Both the position numbers and the translations under genes were made by a program. 64,000 bases of DNA from assembly GCA_947167935.1 (NCBI GenBank), contig CAMVJU010000008.1, positions 1-64,000 on the forward strand, written 5' to 3'. The DNA comes from an uncultured Prevotellaceae bacterium. Its GTDB lineage: Bacteria > Bacteroidota > Bacteroidia > Bacteroidales > Bacteroidaceae. This document shows positions 8,586 to 17,212 of this stretch, one piece after another. Each line of letters opens with the position of its first letter. Within the stretch, counting starts at the first letter, position 1. The notes under the pieces are model-generated. The model was not told where the DNA came from. It made no database searches and saw nothing but the letters and a program-made list of their open reading frames with translations.

Positions 8586-11420
8586 TTAGGGGGAGTGCAG
8601 CAGATGGCCGTCGAGGGTAACGCCTGCGGCGGTCATACTGATACGTGTCTCCTTGCTGTTGTTGTAGAAGGTGGCGGTGAAGCGTCCTTCAGAGTCGGAA
8701 ACGGCGTTGGGATTCCAATAGAGTGTACGGCGGTAGTCGGCGGGCAGACTGTCGACTGCGCGATGGCTGTAGTCGGGCTGATAGAAATCCTCTGCCATAT
8801 TGACACCACGCAACAGAATATGACGGTCGCGGAAGGTAGGCTGTACGCCATCGTCGGGAATGAGCTCCAGGTCGACGGTGGCATCGGCGGTGTGAGAGTC
8901 GTAGACCATCAGCGAGTCCTCAGTACGCGGCTCGTAGTCGGTGTATACACGGATGTTCTGCAGGCGTTTCAGCTTCAGGAGGCGGTAGAGGTGCGTGGAT
9001 GTGCGGTTGGCCACAAAAAGACCGGCACGCTCTGCCTCGTCGCCACTGGTGAAGGGAGAGTAGCTGCGATAGTAGGTATGACCCTCGATGCGCCCGTCGA
9101 CATTGTAGTTCAACGGACGGTTCATATTGCCGAAGAGTAGTTTGCACACCTGCACGGGGAACTGGCGCATGTCGAGCTTGCCGAAGCTGAGGCCGCGGTC
9201 GGTGAGGTCGTTGTACAGGTCGTAGGCATCGACCACATAGGCCGGCTTCTTCCAGTCGATGGCGCGACGTCCGCGACGCTTGCCTTTCACGTTGACCTCG
9301 CCCAGCTCGTGCACGTCGTTCTCCATCGAGTATTCCGAGAGGGTGTCGACGAGCTGCGAATAGTCAACGTCGGGCTGATGCTTCTCGTAGTAGTTGTAGT
9401 CATGGGTGAAGACGGGGAAGAAAAGGTCGCGCTTGACGTAGTAGTCGGGGAAGGCATCCTCGTCATACACCTTGGCGTCCTTCCTCGAGGCCATGTTCTT
9501 CTTCAGGGAGTCCTTTTCGTTGTAGGCCTTCAGGTTGAGATAGGCCAGCCCGTAGAACGGCGGCACCTCGAAGATGAAGCGTCCGCCCTTCGTCTCCTGC
9601 ACGGCGCCAACGAAGTGGTCGTCGAAGGAAACCTCGGCCTCCACCATCACCTCATGCTTGAGATTGCCGTGATTGATGCCGATATTGTCGTTGGCCGATG
9701 CCAGGTCGCTGTAGATAATAGTGGGCTCAGTTGTGGTACTTGTCATCTCCGTCTCGTCGCCAGAGGCATCGCTTTCGCTGTTGTAGGAAATGTTGTCTCC
9801 CAGGCTTTCGTCTTCCTCGGTGTCGCTGGGAAAGACGCCGTACTGCCAGTCGGTGATTTCGTCATAGCCAGCCTTGAAATCGCCTACGGGGATGATATTC
9901 AGCATCTTATAGACAGCACCTTCGATGGTCAGCGTCGTCTCTGGCTGGTAACGCATAGGACGGTCGGCCTCGGCTAGCTCCTGCCACTTGTATTTCCGCC
10001 AGCCCTGTACCATCATCAGCAGGTCGAGGTGGTGACGGTGCACGTCGTCGTCGGCCTCGAAGTAATAGGCTGGATGGGCGATGAAGCCGCGCAGCTCGCT
10101 CGAAAGCAGCAGGTCGGTCATCAGGTTGCCGTCGTCGTAAGAGGGCTCGTCGGTGTACCTGTCGCGAATGGCGAGCGAAAAGGTTGTGGGCTGGCTGACA
10201 CCATGCAGCTGTATGGGCAGGTCGACGCGCTCATAGGGGGTGTAGGTATGTGTGCGCTCGATGGGAGCCGTGATGAGGAGCGAGTCGTGCTCGTGGTTGT
10301 TAACGAAACAGAGGCGGTCGGCCAGAATCTGCCCGTCGCTGTCGAAGAGGGTGATGTCGGCCACACCTGAAGGCAGCTTGTCGAAGGGGAGGGTGAGTTG
10401 AGAGTTAAGAGATAAGAGTTGAGAGTTAAGAGTTAACTGCACCTGCTCGAAGTGTTTCAGGGCCCCTCGGCAGAGGATGCTCACAGCATATTCCTTGTCC
10501 TCTGGCAGTCCAAATGCCTTGATATTGAGTTGGTTGCCGTTGAGCAGGAAGGCGGCACCACGCACCTCAGCCTTCGGCAGGTCGATGGTCCAGTCCTTGT
10601 TGCGCCAATGGAAGGTGGCATGCAGACGTTTGCCGTTAGGGGTAATGGTGAAGACTCCGCGCCCCATGTGCTCAGTCCTCAGGGTAAGGGTCTGCCCGTT
10701 GTCCAGGTCGATAGTGCCCTTGATGTTGATGGCCTCGCCGTGCTGGTCGTTGACCTCGAAGGCCACGCGGTTTTCGATACCGTCGATGAGGTGTCCGCCT
10801 TCAGGGTAGAATTTCACCACCAGATCGTCTTTCTTCTTGCGGGGAAGGCGTGTCTTTGGTCGCTGGTACATGTAGCGGGCATCGTAGTCGCCAGCTTTTT
10901 CGGGCTTGCTGTAGATGGGCAGCACACGGCTATAGAGCCCGTCCCACACACGGTAGTAGTCGGCGGCCATCTGCTTGTTGTAGAACCACCACGTCTCTTC
11001 CCTGCGGTAATAATGCTTCCTGACGTTGAAGTTCAGGTTCCAGCGGGTGTAGGCACGCAGCTCATAGTAGCCGCTATAGAGCGAGTCCGTCAGCTCAAAC
11101 TGGCCGCAGGTGTAGCCGGCAGGGCTGATGATGACGGTCTGACGCTCTACGAGCATGCCGTCGGGCGACAGCAACTCCACGTAGAGCAGGCGACTCATAT
11201 TGGTTGGCTTGAGGTTGTCGGCACGCACCACGTATGCCTTGTACCATAGGGTGTCGCCCACGAAATAGCATTGGTTGTCGGTATGAACGAAGACCTTTTC
11301 CTGCGCTTGCTGCTGTGACGACGCCTGCAAAGTCTGCTTGATGTCGTCAAGACTGCCGGCGCGAATGGAAAGGCAGAATAGCGTCAGCAGCAAGAAGAGT
11401 GTTCTGAAAGGTCTGGTCAA
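8586..11420 (-). CDS. Macroglobulin-like (MG2/A2M-type) surface or periplasmic protein
   Basis: The 944-aa product resembles the Bacteroidetes proteins that combine alpha-2-macroglobulin-like MG domains with a TonB-plug-like region; their role is not settled. It has a signal peptide (FLLLTLFCLSIRAG), an MG2-like segment (KVFVHTDNQCYFVGDTLWYKAY), a second sandwich (FYPEGGHLIDGIENRVAFEV), a plug-like stretch around NVDGRIEGHTYYRS and a typical C-terminal TLYWNPNAV...FYNNSKETR domain. Near residues 329-342 a micro-repeat encodes LTLNSQLLSLNSQL, which interrupts a beta-sandwich and looks inserted. It starts 12 bp after dnaA ends. No thioester motif is seen. Confidence 0.72.
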   Translation of the reverse strand: MTRPFRTLFLLLTLFCLSIRAGSLDDIKQTLQASSQQQAQEKVFVHTDNQCYFVGDTLWYKAYVVRADNLKPTNMSRLLYVELLSPDGMLVERQTVIISPAGYTCGQFELTDSLYSGYYELRAYTRWNLNFNVRKHYYRREETWWFYNKQMAADYYRVWDGLYSRVLPIYSKPEKAGDYDARYMYQRPKTRLPRKKKDDLVVKFYPEGGHLIDGIENRVAFEVNDQHGEAINIKGTIDLDNGQTLTLRTEHMGRGVFTITPNGKRLHATFHWRNKDWTIDLPKAEVRGAAFLLNGNQLNIKAFGLPEDKEYAVSILCRGALKHFEQVQLTLNSQLLSLNSQLTLPFDKLPSGVADITLFDSDGQILADRLCFVNNHEHDSLLITAPIERTHTYTPYERVDLPIQLHGVSQPTTFSLAIRDRYTDEPSYDDGNLMTDLLLSSELRGFIAHPAYYFEADDDVHRHHLDLLMMVQGWRKYKWQELAEADRPMRYQPETTLTIEGAVYKMLNIIPVGDFKAGYDEITDWQYGVFPSDTEEDESLGDNISYNSESDASGDETEMTSTTTEPTIIYSDLASANDNIGINHGNLKHEVMVEAEVSFDDHFVGAVQETKGGRFIFEVPPFYGLAYLNLKAYNEKDSLKKNMASRKDAKVYDEDAFPDYYVKRDLFFPVFTHDYNYYEKHQPDVDYSQLVDTLSEYSMENDVHELGEVNVKGKRRGRRAIDWKKPAYVVDAYDLYNDLTDRGLSFGKLDMRQFPVQVCKLLFGNMNRPLNYNVDGRIEGHTYYRSYSPFTSGDEAERAGLFVANRTSTHLYRLLKLKRLQNIRVYTDYEPRTEDSLMVYDSHTADATVDLELIPDDGVQPTFRDRHILLRGVNMAEDFYQPDYSHRAVDSLPADYRRTLYWNPNAVSDSEGRFTATFYNNSKETRISMTAAGVTLDGHLLHSP
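10395..10437. repeat. GAGTTAAGAGTTGAGAGTTAAG micro-repeat, in frame
   Basis: Tandem GAGTTGAGAGTTAAGAGATA-type words (period about 7 and 14) encode LTLNSQLLSLNSQLT on the minus strand inside the macroglobulin-like gene. The peptide is unlike the surrounding sequence. Confidence 0.7.
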
Positions 11421-11432
11421 TCTGTGTGGCTT

Positions 11433-12842
11433 CTATTGCTTAAGCTTGAATGAGTTTTCGATGCTGTTGATGTCCTCCTTGAAGGCTTGGTCCACTTTGA
11501 GGCGCTGCTGAACGGCCGTGCAGCTGTGCAATACGGTGCTGTGGTCGCGTCCGCCGATGAGGTGGCCGATGCGCGAGGCGGGCATCTTCGTATATTTCTG
11601 TGCCAGGTACATCGATATCTGTCTGACCTGTACGTATTCACGCTTACGGCTCTTGCTGAACACCTCCTGCTGCTTCACGCCAAAGTGGCGGCATACGGCC
11701 TCGAGGATATCATCGACGGTGAGCGGATGGTTGTCGGTCTTCACGGCACGCTTGATGATGCGCTCGGCCAGATGCATGTCGACGGCAGAATTATAGACGA
11801 TGGAGTAGGCCATCAGCGAGTTCACCACACCTTCCAAGTCGCGCACGCTGTCGTTGGCCGTCTGTGCGATGTACTGAATGACGTCGGCAGGAATCTTCAG
11901 GCCGTCGTGGCGGCACTTGGAGTTGAGGATGTCGATGCAGAGCTGCATGTTGGGTTTCTCAAGCTCAGCGATGAGGCCACAGGCGAAGCGCGTCAGCAGA
12001 CGGTCCTTCACACCCTCGAGATCTACGGGTGGCCTGTCGCTGGCCAGCACAATCTGCTTGCCCAGACGGAACAGGTGGTCGAAGATATGGAAGAAGGTGT
12101 CGAGCGTCTTTGGCGAGTTCACCCACTCCTGAATGTCGTCGACGATGAGCACGTCGAGGCTCTGATAGAAGTTGATGAAGTCGTTGGTGGTGTTGCGACG
12201 CACGGAGTCGGTGAATTGCACCTGGAAGAGGCGGGCCGACACGTAGAGCACGCGGCGACGCGGATCGAGGCGCTTACATTCTACGCCGATGGCGTTGATG
12301 AGGTGCGTCTTGCCACAGCCGGAAGGACCGAAGACGAAGAAGGGGTTGAACATTGACTTGCCAGGATGCTGGGCAATGTTCAGGCCAACGGTACGTGGCA
12401 GCTTGTTGGAGTCGCCTTCGATGAAACTCTCAAAGGTGTTTCTGGGATCAAGCTGCGGATTCAGTTCCTGAGGCACGGCGGCATCAAGGATATTCGGCGA
12501 CTGGTTGGCGCGAGTGGTGGGTGCAGGAGCTTCGATAGCTGCAGGGCGTTCACCCTCCATGTCCACCTTCTTGCCGTTCTCGCGGTCTACCACAAGGCGG
12601 TAGGTGAGCTTGACGTTTGCCTTGAAGCTGTTGTTGAGGGCCCAGGCCATCAGGCGTACGTAGTACTGCTCCAAGTACTCGTAGATATACGGGCTTGGAA
12701 CCTGCACCAGTACCGTCGAGAGCTGCTCGTCGTAGCTCTCGAAGACAATGGGCTCGAACCACGTCTTATATATTTGCTCTGTGACGTTTTGCCTGATGAG
12801 ATGCAGGCAGCGGTCCCAGAGTTCCTGATGACTCTTCTGCAT
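11433..12842 (-). CDS. dnaA: Chromosomal replication initiator DnaA
   Basis: DnaA binds DnaA boxes at oriC and, in the ATP form, melts the duplex and loads the replicative helicase. The 469-aa length matches the family (467 in E. coli). Domain I (SHQELWDRCL...WFEPIVFE) binds partners, and a variable linker follows. The AAA+ domain carries Walker A GPSGCGKTHL and Walker B VLIVDDIQ. Domain IV has the DNA-binding signature around GHLIGGRDHSTVLHSC. The gene lies between the MCE gene and the macroglobulin-like gene. I could not find clustered DnaA boxes upstream, so the origin need not be here. Confidence 0.98.
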   Translation of the reverse strand: MQKSHQELWDRCLHLIRQNVTEQIYKTWFEPIVFESYDEQLSTVLVQVPSPYIYEYLEQYYVRLMAWALNNSFKANVKLTYRLVVDRENGKKVDMEGERPAAIEAPAPTTRANQSPNILDAAVPQELNPQLDPRNTFESFIEGDSNKLPRTVGLNIAQHPGKSMFNPFFVFGPSGCGKTHLINAIGVECKRLDPRRRVLYVSARLFQVQFTDSVRRNTTNDFINFYQSLDVLIVDDIQEWVNSPKTLDTFFHIFDHLFRLGKQIVLASDRPPVDLEGVKDRLLTRFACGLIAELEKPNMQLCIDILNSKCRHDGLKIPADVIQYIAQTANDSVRDLEGVVNSLMAYSIVYNSAVDMHLAERIIKRAVKTDNHPLTVDDILEAVCRHFGVKQQEVFSKSRKREYVQVRQISMYLAQKYTKMPASRIGHLIGGRDHSTVLHSCTAVQQRLKVDQAFKEDINSIENSFKLKQ

Positions 12843-13160
12843 TAGTTTTAGATTAATGACCTGTCGAAAGCTGGCTTTGTCAAACCTTGTCTGCTCGTCC
12901 TTTTAGGGGAAGCTGGCTTTTGTCGGCTTTCGTCGGCTTTCGAGTGCAAAGTTCGCAAAAAAAAATGAACCGTGCAAATTGTCGATTTTTTCCCTGCGTG
13001 TTTACAATCTTTGTAACCTCCTCTTTCTACGTCATTTATGTTGTTTCACGGGTTTTCGCCTAATTTTGCTCTTGCAAGATTAAAAGTCTTTGTTTTTCAA
13101 TAGCTTGTGAATCGCGAAATCGTGCTTTGCATGCACTTTGTTATTTAGACAAAATTGAAA
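12843..13160. other. Non-coding gap upstream of dnaA
   Basis: This 318-bp stretch separates dnaA from the MCE gene and must hold the dnaA promoter. It is AT-rich, with a direct repeat GTCGGCTTTCGTCGGCTTTC near 12919-12940 and poly-A/poly-T runs. I see no convincing TAnnTTTG box, no TTATCCACA-like DnaA boxes and no ORF. Confidence 0.5.
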
Positions 13161-14063
13161 TTACTTATCTTTTTTACCAAAAACGGAGAAGTTGATGTAG
13201 CGTCTCGGATGCTGCTTGAAGTCGACGAGCAACGAGTCGACATCGCGCATCGTATTGGTGATGTTCTCGTAAAGTTGGGCATCGTTGAGCAGCATGCCGG
13301 CCGTGCCGTGAGGGTTGTTCAGCGCAGCGGTGAGCTGCTGCACGTTGGCCAGCGTCTGGTCTACACGCTGCATCGTGGCCTGCAGGTCAAGTTGCGCGAG
13401 ATTGCCCGTCAGCGTCTGGGTGTTGTCGAGTACGCCTTCAGCCTTTGTCATCATCTGGGGTACCTCGCGGTTCAGCTGTGCCGTGAGCTGGTTCAGCTGG
13501 CGGGCTGTGGTGTTGAGGCTGGCCGTCAGCTCTTCCGTGTTGTGCAGGGTGGCAGCAATTGCTGGGTCGGACACAAGTGTCTGCAGGCTGACCAGGATGG
13601 AGTCCAACTTGGGTAACAGCTGCTCTATCTGCGGCATCATCTGCGCAGCCTTGTCCATCAGTCCCAGCTGCTGAATGCCTTCAATAGTGTCGCCCTTAGC
13701 CAGCAGACGGCCTGTGGCAGGACCGAGGCGCAGCTCCAGCTTCGTGTTGCCTAGGAAATCGCTCACAATCTCAGCGTGTGTACCCTCATGCAGTTGCAGC
13801 TTGGGGTCGAGGTCGACGATGGCGACGACACAATCAGGCTTCGAGTAGTCGAAGTCGATATTCGTCACCACACCCACGCGATAGCCGTTGGCATAGATGG
13901 GGCTGGAGGCTGTCAGGCCGCTGATGTTGTTGAATCGGATGTAGTAGGAATCATTCGATGAGAACAATGGCGTGCCCTTGAGAAAATGCATGCCTATGAA
14001 CAGCACGATGATGGCCAGGATGGCCACAAGCGCTATCTTTACTTCTTTGGTGAAAAATCTCAT
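13161..14063 (-). CDS. MCE/MlaD-family lipid transport protein
   Basis: MCE proteins are substrate-binding subunits that ferry lipids across the periplasm, usually with an MlaE-type permease and MlaF ATPase. The 300-aa protein has one N-terminal membrane anchor (VAILAIIVLFIGMHF), a single MCE domain (residues about 40-120, including ISGLTASSPIYANGYRVGVV) and a long helical region rich in Q, N and L, as in MlaD-like proteins that form needles or dimers. It lies 3 bp downstream of the amidase stop, so the two are likely co-transcribed. No permease or ATPase partner is visible in this window. Confidence 0.88.
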   Translation of the reverse strand: MRFFTKEVKIALVAILAIIVLFIGMHFLKGTPLFSSNDSYYIRFNNISGLTASSPIYANGYRVGVVTNIDFDYSKPDCVVAIVDLDPKLQLHEGTHAEIVSDFLGNTKLELRLGPATGRLLAKGDTIEGIQQLGLMDKAAQMMPQIEQLLPKLDSILVSLQTLVSDPAIAATLHNTEELTASLNTTARQLNQLTAQLNREVPQMMTKAEGVLDNTQTLTGNLAQLDLQATMQRVDQTLANVQQLTAALNNPHGTAGMLLNDAQLYENITNTMRDVDSLLVDFKQHPRRYINFSVFGKKDK

Positions 14064-14066
14064 ATC

Positions 14067-15287
14067 TTATCTGTTGTTGCGTCGGAATTCCTCGATGGCG
14101 CCGTTGACGTCGACGCGCTCGCCGTTCTTGAAGGCCACGATGAAGGCTTGCGGGAATTTGTCGAGAATATCCTTGCGCAGTTTCTTGATGTCGTTATAGT
14201 TCTCAGAAGCACCTACGGTGTATTTCCACATGTTGCCGTCTTGATAGCTCTCCACTCCTTGCAAGCCCTTGAACTGGCGATCAGTAGGTGCTAACTGACG
14301 GTCGAGAGCCATAATCTGCACCTTGAAGACGGGAGCAGAGGACTCACCCCCAGCCCCTCCCTGTGAGGGAGGGGTGGTATTACCTTGTACCCCCGGATTA
14401 TCTGTGGCAGGAGTATCTTCTCCCCTCCCTGTAGGGAGGGGTTGGGGTTGAGTCTGCTGCGTGGGCTGTGTGGGAGCCGTCTGCGTGCGCTTGTTCTTAT
14501 ACGCCACGAAGGCCTGATAGATGCCCTTTCCCATCTTGTCAACATTGGCCTGATTTGTCAGATAGGTGGCTTCCGAGGCGGTGGTGATATATCCCAGCTC
14601 GATGAGGCAGGCGGGCATCGACGTCTCGCGCAGCACGAGGAAGGCATCCTGTTTCACGCCCTTGTTGGGACGTCCGGCTGTGCTGCACACGTTTTTCTGG
14701 ATGAGCTGAGCCAGCTCGACGCTTTCGGCCATGTTCGTCTCGTTCACGATGTCGAAGATGATATAGCTCTCAGGCACACGGGGATCGAAGCCTGCGTAGT
14801 GCTCGCGATAGTCGCTCTCAATGGTGATGACCTCATTCTCACGCATAGCGGCGCTGCGTTTCTCATCCGAGCGGCGCATACCCATCGTGTAGGTCTCCAT
14901 GCCTGTGACGGGCTTGCGACTCTCCACAGAGTTGGTGTGGATAGAGATGAATACGTCGGCCTTGTTCCTGTTGGCGATGGCGGCACGTTCGTGCAGGGGA
15001 ATGAAGACGTCGGTCTTGCGGGTGTAGATCACCTTCACGTCAGGACAGTTCTGCTCCACCAGCTTGCCGAAGGCCAAAGCCACGCTGAGGTTGATGTTCT
15101 TCTCCTTGGCGCGGTTGGCGCAGGCGCCGCCGTCCTTGCCGCCGTGTCCTGCGTCGATGACGAGTACGAATTTGTCCTTGTCGGCAGCCATTGAAGTGAT
15201 GAGTGATAGATGACAAGTGACAAGCACCAGCAGCACTTTCACTATCAGCATCGTCCTCCATCGTGTGGTCTTATTCATATCGCTCAT
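14067..15287 (-). CDS. N-acetylmuramoyl-L-alanine amidase (Amidase_3) with C-terminal repeat-like domain
   Basis: The enzyme cleaves the bond between N-acetylmuramic acid and the stem peptide of peptidoglycan in the periplasm, usually for cell separation. The Amidase_3 domain begins with VLVIDAGHGGKDGGA and continues with zinc and catalytic motifs (SIHTNSV, ACLIELGYI). A C-terminal SPOR-like segment (VQIMALDRQLAPTDRQFKGL) follows a linker containing two palindrome-encoded peptides (QPQPLPTGRGED and TPPSQGGAGGES). The signal peptide ends in LVTCHLSLITSMAAD, which is also a micro-repeat product. An alternative start is the Met at 15278 (MNKTTRW), 9 bp inside the ORF. It lies 12 bp after folB. 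Confidence 0.92.
   Translation of the reverse strand: MSDMNKTTRWRTMLIVKVLLVLVTCHLSLITSMAADKDKFVLVIDAGHGGKDGGACANRAKEKNINLSVALAFGKLVEQNCPDVKVIYTRKTDVFIPLHERAAIANRNKADVFISIHTNSVESRKPVTGMETYTMGMRRSDEKRSAAMRENEVITIESDYREHYAGFDPRVPESYIIFDIVNETNMAESVELAQLIQKNVCSTAGRPNKGVKQDAFLVLRETSMPACLIELGYITTASEATYLTNQANVDKMGKGIYQAFVAYKNKRTQTAPTQPTQQTQPQPLPTGRGEDTPATDNPGVQGNTTPPSQGGAGGESSAPVFKVQIMALDRQLAPTDRQFKGLQGVESYQDGNMWKYTVGASENYNDIKKLRKDILDKFPQAFIVAFKNGERVDVNGAIEEFRRNNR
14354..14374. repeat. In-frame palindromic micro-element in the amidase linker (site 1)
   Basis: CCCCTCCC-TGTGA-GGGAGGGG encodes TPPSQGGAGG on the minus strand, in the linker between the catalytic and C-terminal domains. Confidence 0.78.
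14422..14441. repeat. In-frame palindromic micro-element in the amidase linker (site 2)
   Basis: CCCCTCCCT-GT-AGGGAGGGG followed by TTGGGGTTG encodes QPQPLPTGRGE on the minus strand, 47 bp from site 1. It is the opposite orientation of the same element class. Confidence 0.78.
15194..15224. repeat. Micro-repeat encoding the amidase signal-peptide end
   Basis: The words GTGATGAGTGATAGATGACA and AGTGACAAG recur with a period near 10. On the minus strand they encode LVTCHLSLIT, the hydrophobic end of the amidase signal peptide. Confidence 0.55.
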
Positions 15288-15299
15288 TCTTTTTCAGTT

Positions 15300-15701
15300 T
15301 CAGTCTTCATTATTCATAGAGTCGGGGCCCGCATCTCTCTTACAGCGGATATCCACGCCGGCTCCACTGCAGTCGACACCCATAGGCGGATTTTCCTTCG
15401 TCAGTTTCAAATCAACGGAAAGGGCACGGGGAAAACGCTCGAAGATGGCATCGACAATACGTGCGGCCACATGCTCCAGCAGGCGAGAGGGCTTGTCCAT
15501 CTCTTCCTTCACCACCTCGACAACGTCGGCATACGACAAAGCGTACTTGATGTTGTCGGTCTTCATGGCCATGTGTATATTATAATGTACGCGAAGGGTA
15601 ATGAGGAACCACGCACCTACGCGCTGCTCCTGCTCCATCACGCCGTGATGGGCGTAGAGGCGCAGGTTGTCAATAAAGATGATACTACTCTTCAGTCTCA
15701 T
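15300..15701 (-). CDS. folB: Dihydroneopterin aldolase
   Basis: FolB converts 7,8-dihydroneopterin to 6-hydroxymethyl-dihydropterin and glycolaldehyde in folate synthesis. The 133-aa protein shows the family pattern: an N-terminal strand IIFIDNLRLYAHHGVMEQEQ with the conserved GV..E, a central LSYADVVEVVKEEM helix, LLEHVAARI with the catalytic-region residues, and a final strand ALSVDLKLTKENPP. The start overlaps the end of the upstream gene by 17 bp, and the amidase gene follows 12 bp later. The C-terminal tail after GVDIRCKRD is slightly longer than usual. Confidence 0.93.
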   Translation of the reverse strand: MRLKSSIIFIDNLRLYAHHGVMEQEQRVGAWFLITLRVHYNIHMAMKTDNIKYALSYADVVEVVKEEMDKPSRLLEHVAARIVDAIFERFPRALSVDLKLTKENPPMGVDCSGAGVDIRCKRDAGPDSMNNED

Positions 15702-16356
15702 AGGCTCCTCCAGGCAGGTACTTCTTCAGCGCACGCTCCACGCCGTTCTTCCATGTGTTGATGCTCTCGTCCTTCAGCTGTAGTGAGGCCACCAGGCGGA
15801 TGACGTGCTCGATGGGCATACGGTAGCGCAGCACACCTGAGATGAGCTTGGCGTAGTTCCAATACTCAGGGTTGAACTTCTCCGACAGACCTTCGACGGT
15901 GATCTTGTAGCCGCGTGTGTTCTCGAACTGGAAGTCGTAGCGTTTCGTGCCGTCGAGTCCCACCTGCTTCACAATCTTGCCCTTGCTCACCGACTTGGGT
16001 AGCATGATGCCCTCGTCGTCGTCCTGCAGACCGGTGAAGATCTCATAGGGATAGCCGTCGAGCAGACCTACCAGCGCCACCCATTTCTCCTTGTTGTTCT
16101 GGAAGCGCACCACGTCACACTCCAGCACCTGCGGTCTGATCTCAGTCACTTGCGGCCTGGGTTCTAAGGGCAGCGGCGTCTCAGCGGCTATGGTGTGCAG
16201 ATGTGCCAACACGCGTATGGCTTGTGCAGTGCTGACGGGCTTTTTGTTACTTTTGTCCATCTCGGCCAGCATCTCGGCCAGATGCTGTTCGCCACCCAAT
16301 GTGCTTATCCACGTCGTCAAGACATCCTGACAAGTATTCAGTTGCTGTTTATCCAT
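15685..16356 (-). CDS. Orphan class II ribonucleotide reductase C-terminal-like protein
   Basis: The 223-aa product resembles the C-terminal part of adenosylcobalamin-dependent (class II, NrdJ) ribonucleotide reductase rather than a complete enzyme. The recognisable part is the RGYKITVEGLSEKFNPEYWN...RMPIEHVIRLVASLQ stretch, followed by INTWKNGVERALKKY. The usual zinc-binding CPDC-type motif of NrdJ tails is absent, and the protein ends shortly after ALKKYLPGGAYE. The catalytic barrel is not in the window. It could modulate RNR or be a split domain. It overlaps folB by 17 bp. A -7 box is present upstream. Confidence 0.6.
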   Translation of the reverse strand: MDKQQLNTCQDVLTTWISTLGGEQHLAEMLAEMDKSNKKPVSTAQAIRVLAHLHTIAAETPLPLEPRPQVTEIRPQVLECDVVRFQNNKEKWVALVGLLDGYPYEIFTGLQDDDEGIMLPKSVSKGKIVKQVGLDGTKRYDFQFENTRGYKITVEGLSEKFNPEYWNYAKLISGVLRYRMPIEHVIRLVASLQLKDESINTWKNGVERALKKYLPGGAYETEE

Positions 16357-16384
16357 CGTCGTTTTCGTTTTTCGTTTTCTGCTG

Positions 16385-16392
16385 CAAAATTA
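16385..16392 (-). promoter_or_regulatory. -7 box for the 16356-8586 gene run
   Basis: TAATTTTG on the minus strand, 29 bp before the start of the RNR-like gene, fits the Bacteroidetes -7 consensus. A clear -33 element is not visible. Confidence 0.5.
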
Positions 16393-16414
16393 GTAAAAAA
16401 GTGGAATTTATGGG

Positions 16415-16443
16415 TTTGGAATGAGATTTTTTTTATAATTTTG
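16415..16443 (+). promoter_or_regulatory. Promoter for the nitroreductase gene
   Basis: TTTG (16415-16418), a 17-bp spacer and TAATTTTG (16436-16443) lie 32 bp upstream of the ATG at 16475. This fits the Bacteroidetes pattern with a slightly short spacer. Confidence 0.6.
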
Positions 16444-16474
16444 CACGCAATTAAGGAAAAAAGGGAAATTACTT

Positions 16475-17212
16475 ATGAAAAACCTTCGCACACGGCGCAC
16501 CATCCGCCGATACAGCGACCGACCTGTGGACGACGGTCTGCTGGGCCGTCTCATCGACGAGGCTACACGCACCCAGACGATGGGCAACCTGCAGCTCTAC
16601 AGCGTCGTCATCACCCGTTCGCAGGAGATGAAGGAGCAGCTGGCACCAGCCCACTTTAATCAGCCGATGGTGACGCAGGCCCCTGTGGTGCTTACCGTTT
16701 GTGCCGACTTCAACCGTACCTCGCAATGGGCACGATGCCGTCAGGCCGAGCCGGGTTACGACAATTTTCTCTCGTTCCTCAATGCCGCCACCGATGCGCT
16801 GCTCTACACGCAGACGCTCTGCTGCCGCCTTGACGAGAAGGGCCTGGGCTATTGCTTTTTGGGCACTACGCTCTATCAGCCGATGCGTATCATTGAGATT
16901 CTCGGCCTGCCCAAGCTGGTGATGCCTGTCGCCACCCTCACCATCGGATGGCCCGACGAGAATCCGCCGCAGTCAGACCGTCTGCCGCTGAAGGCCTTTA
17001 TCCACAACGAGACCTACCAGGACTACACGCCGCAGAATATCGACCAGTTCTATTCCTACAAGGAGAGCCTGCCCGAGAACCGGCATTTCGTTGAAATCAA
17101 CAACAAGCAGACGCTGGCGCAGGTCTTTACCGATATCCGCTACACCCGTAGCGACAACGAGGCTATGAGCCAGGGCCTGCTCGACGCCCTGCGCCATCAG
17201 GGATTCCTGTAA
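16475..17212 (+). CDS. Nitroreductase-family (FMN-dependent) oxidoreductase
   Basis: This family uses FMN and NAD(P)H to reduce nitro-aromatics, quinones or flavins in the cytoplasm. The 245-aa protein begins with the family-typical RRTIRRYSDRPV phosphate-binding stretch. It continues with APVVLTVCADFNR, a helix NAATDALLYTQTLCCRLDEKGLGYCFLG near the FMN, and MPVATLTIGWPDE before a C-terminal excursion (YQDYTPQNIDQFYSYKE), as in NfsA/FRP-type enzymes. The natural substrate cannot be read from the sequence. It converges with the GH5 gene, and their 3' ends overlap by 16 bp. Confidence 0.9.
   Translation: MKNLRTRRTIRRYSDRPVDDGLLGRLIDEATRTQTMGNLQLYSVVITRSQEMKEQLAPAHFNQPMVTQAPVVLTVCADFNRTSQWARCRQAEPGYDNFLSFLNAATDALLYTQTLCCRLDEKGLGYCFLGTTLYQPMRIIEILGLPKLVMPVATLTIGWPDENPPQSDRLPLKAFIHNETYQDYTPQNIDQFYSYKESLPENRHFVEINNKQTLAQVFTDIRYTRSDNEAMSQGLLDALRHQGFL

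Noticed and set aside
12843-13160. oriC next to dnaA
   Set aside because: I found no cluster of DnaA boxes (TTATCCACA-like) and no AT-rich 13-mers that stand out. The origin may be elsewhere.
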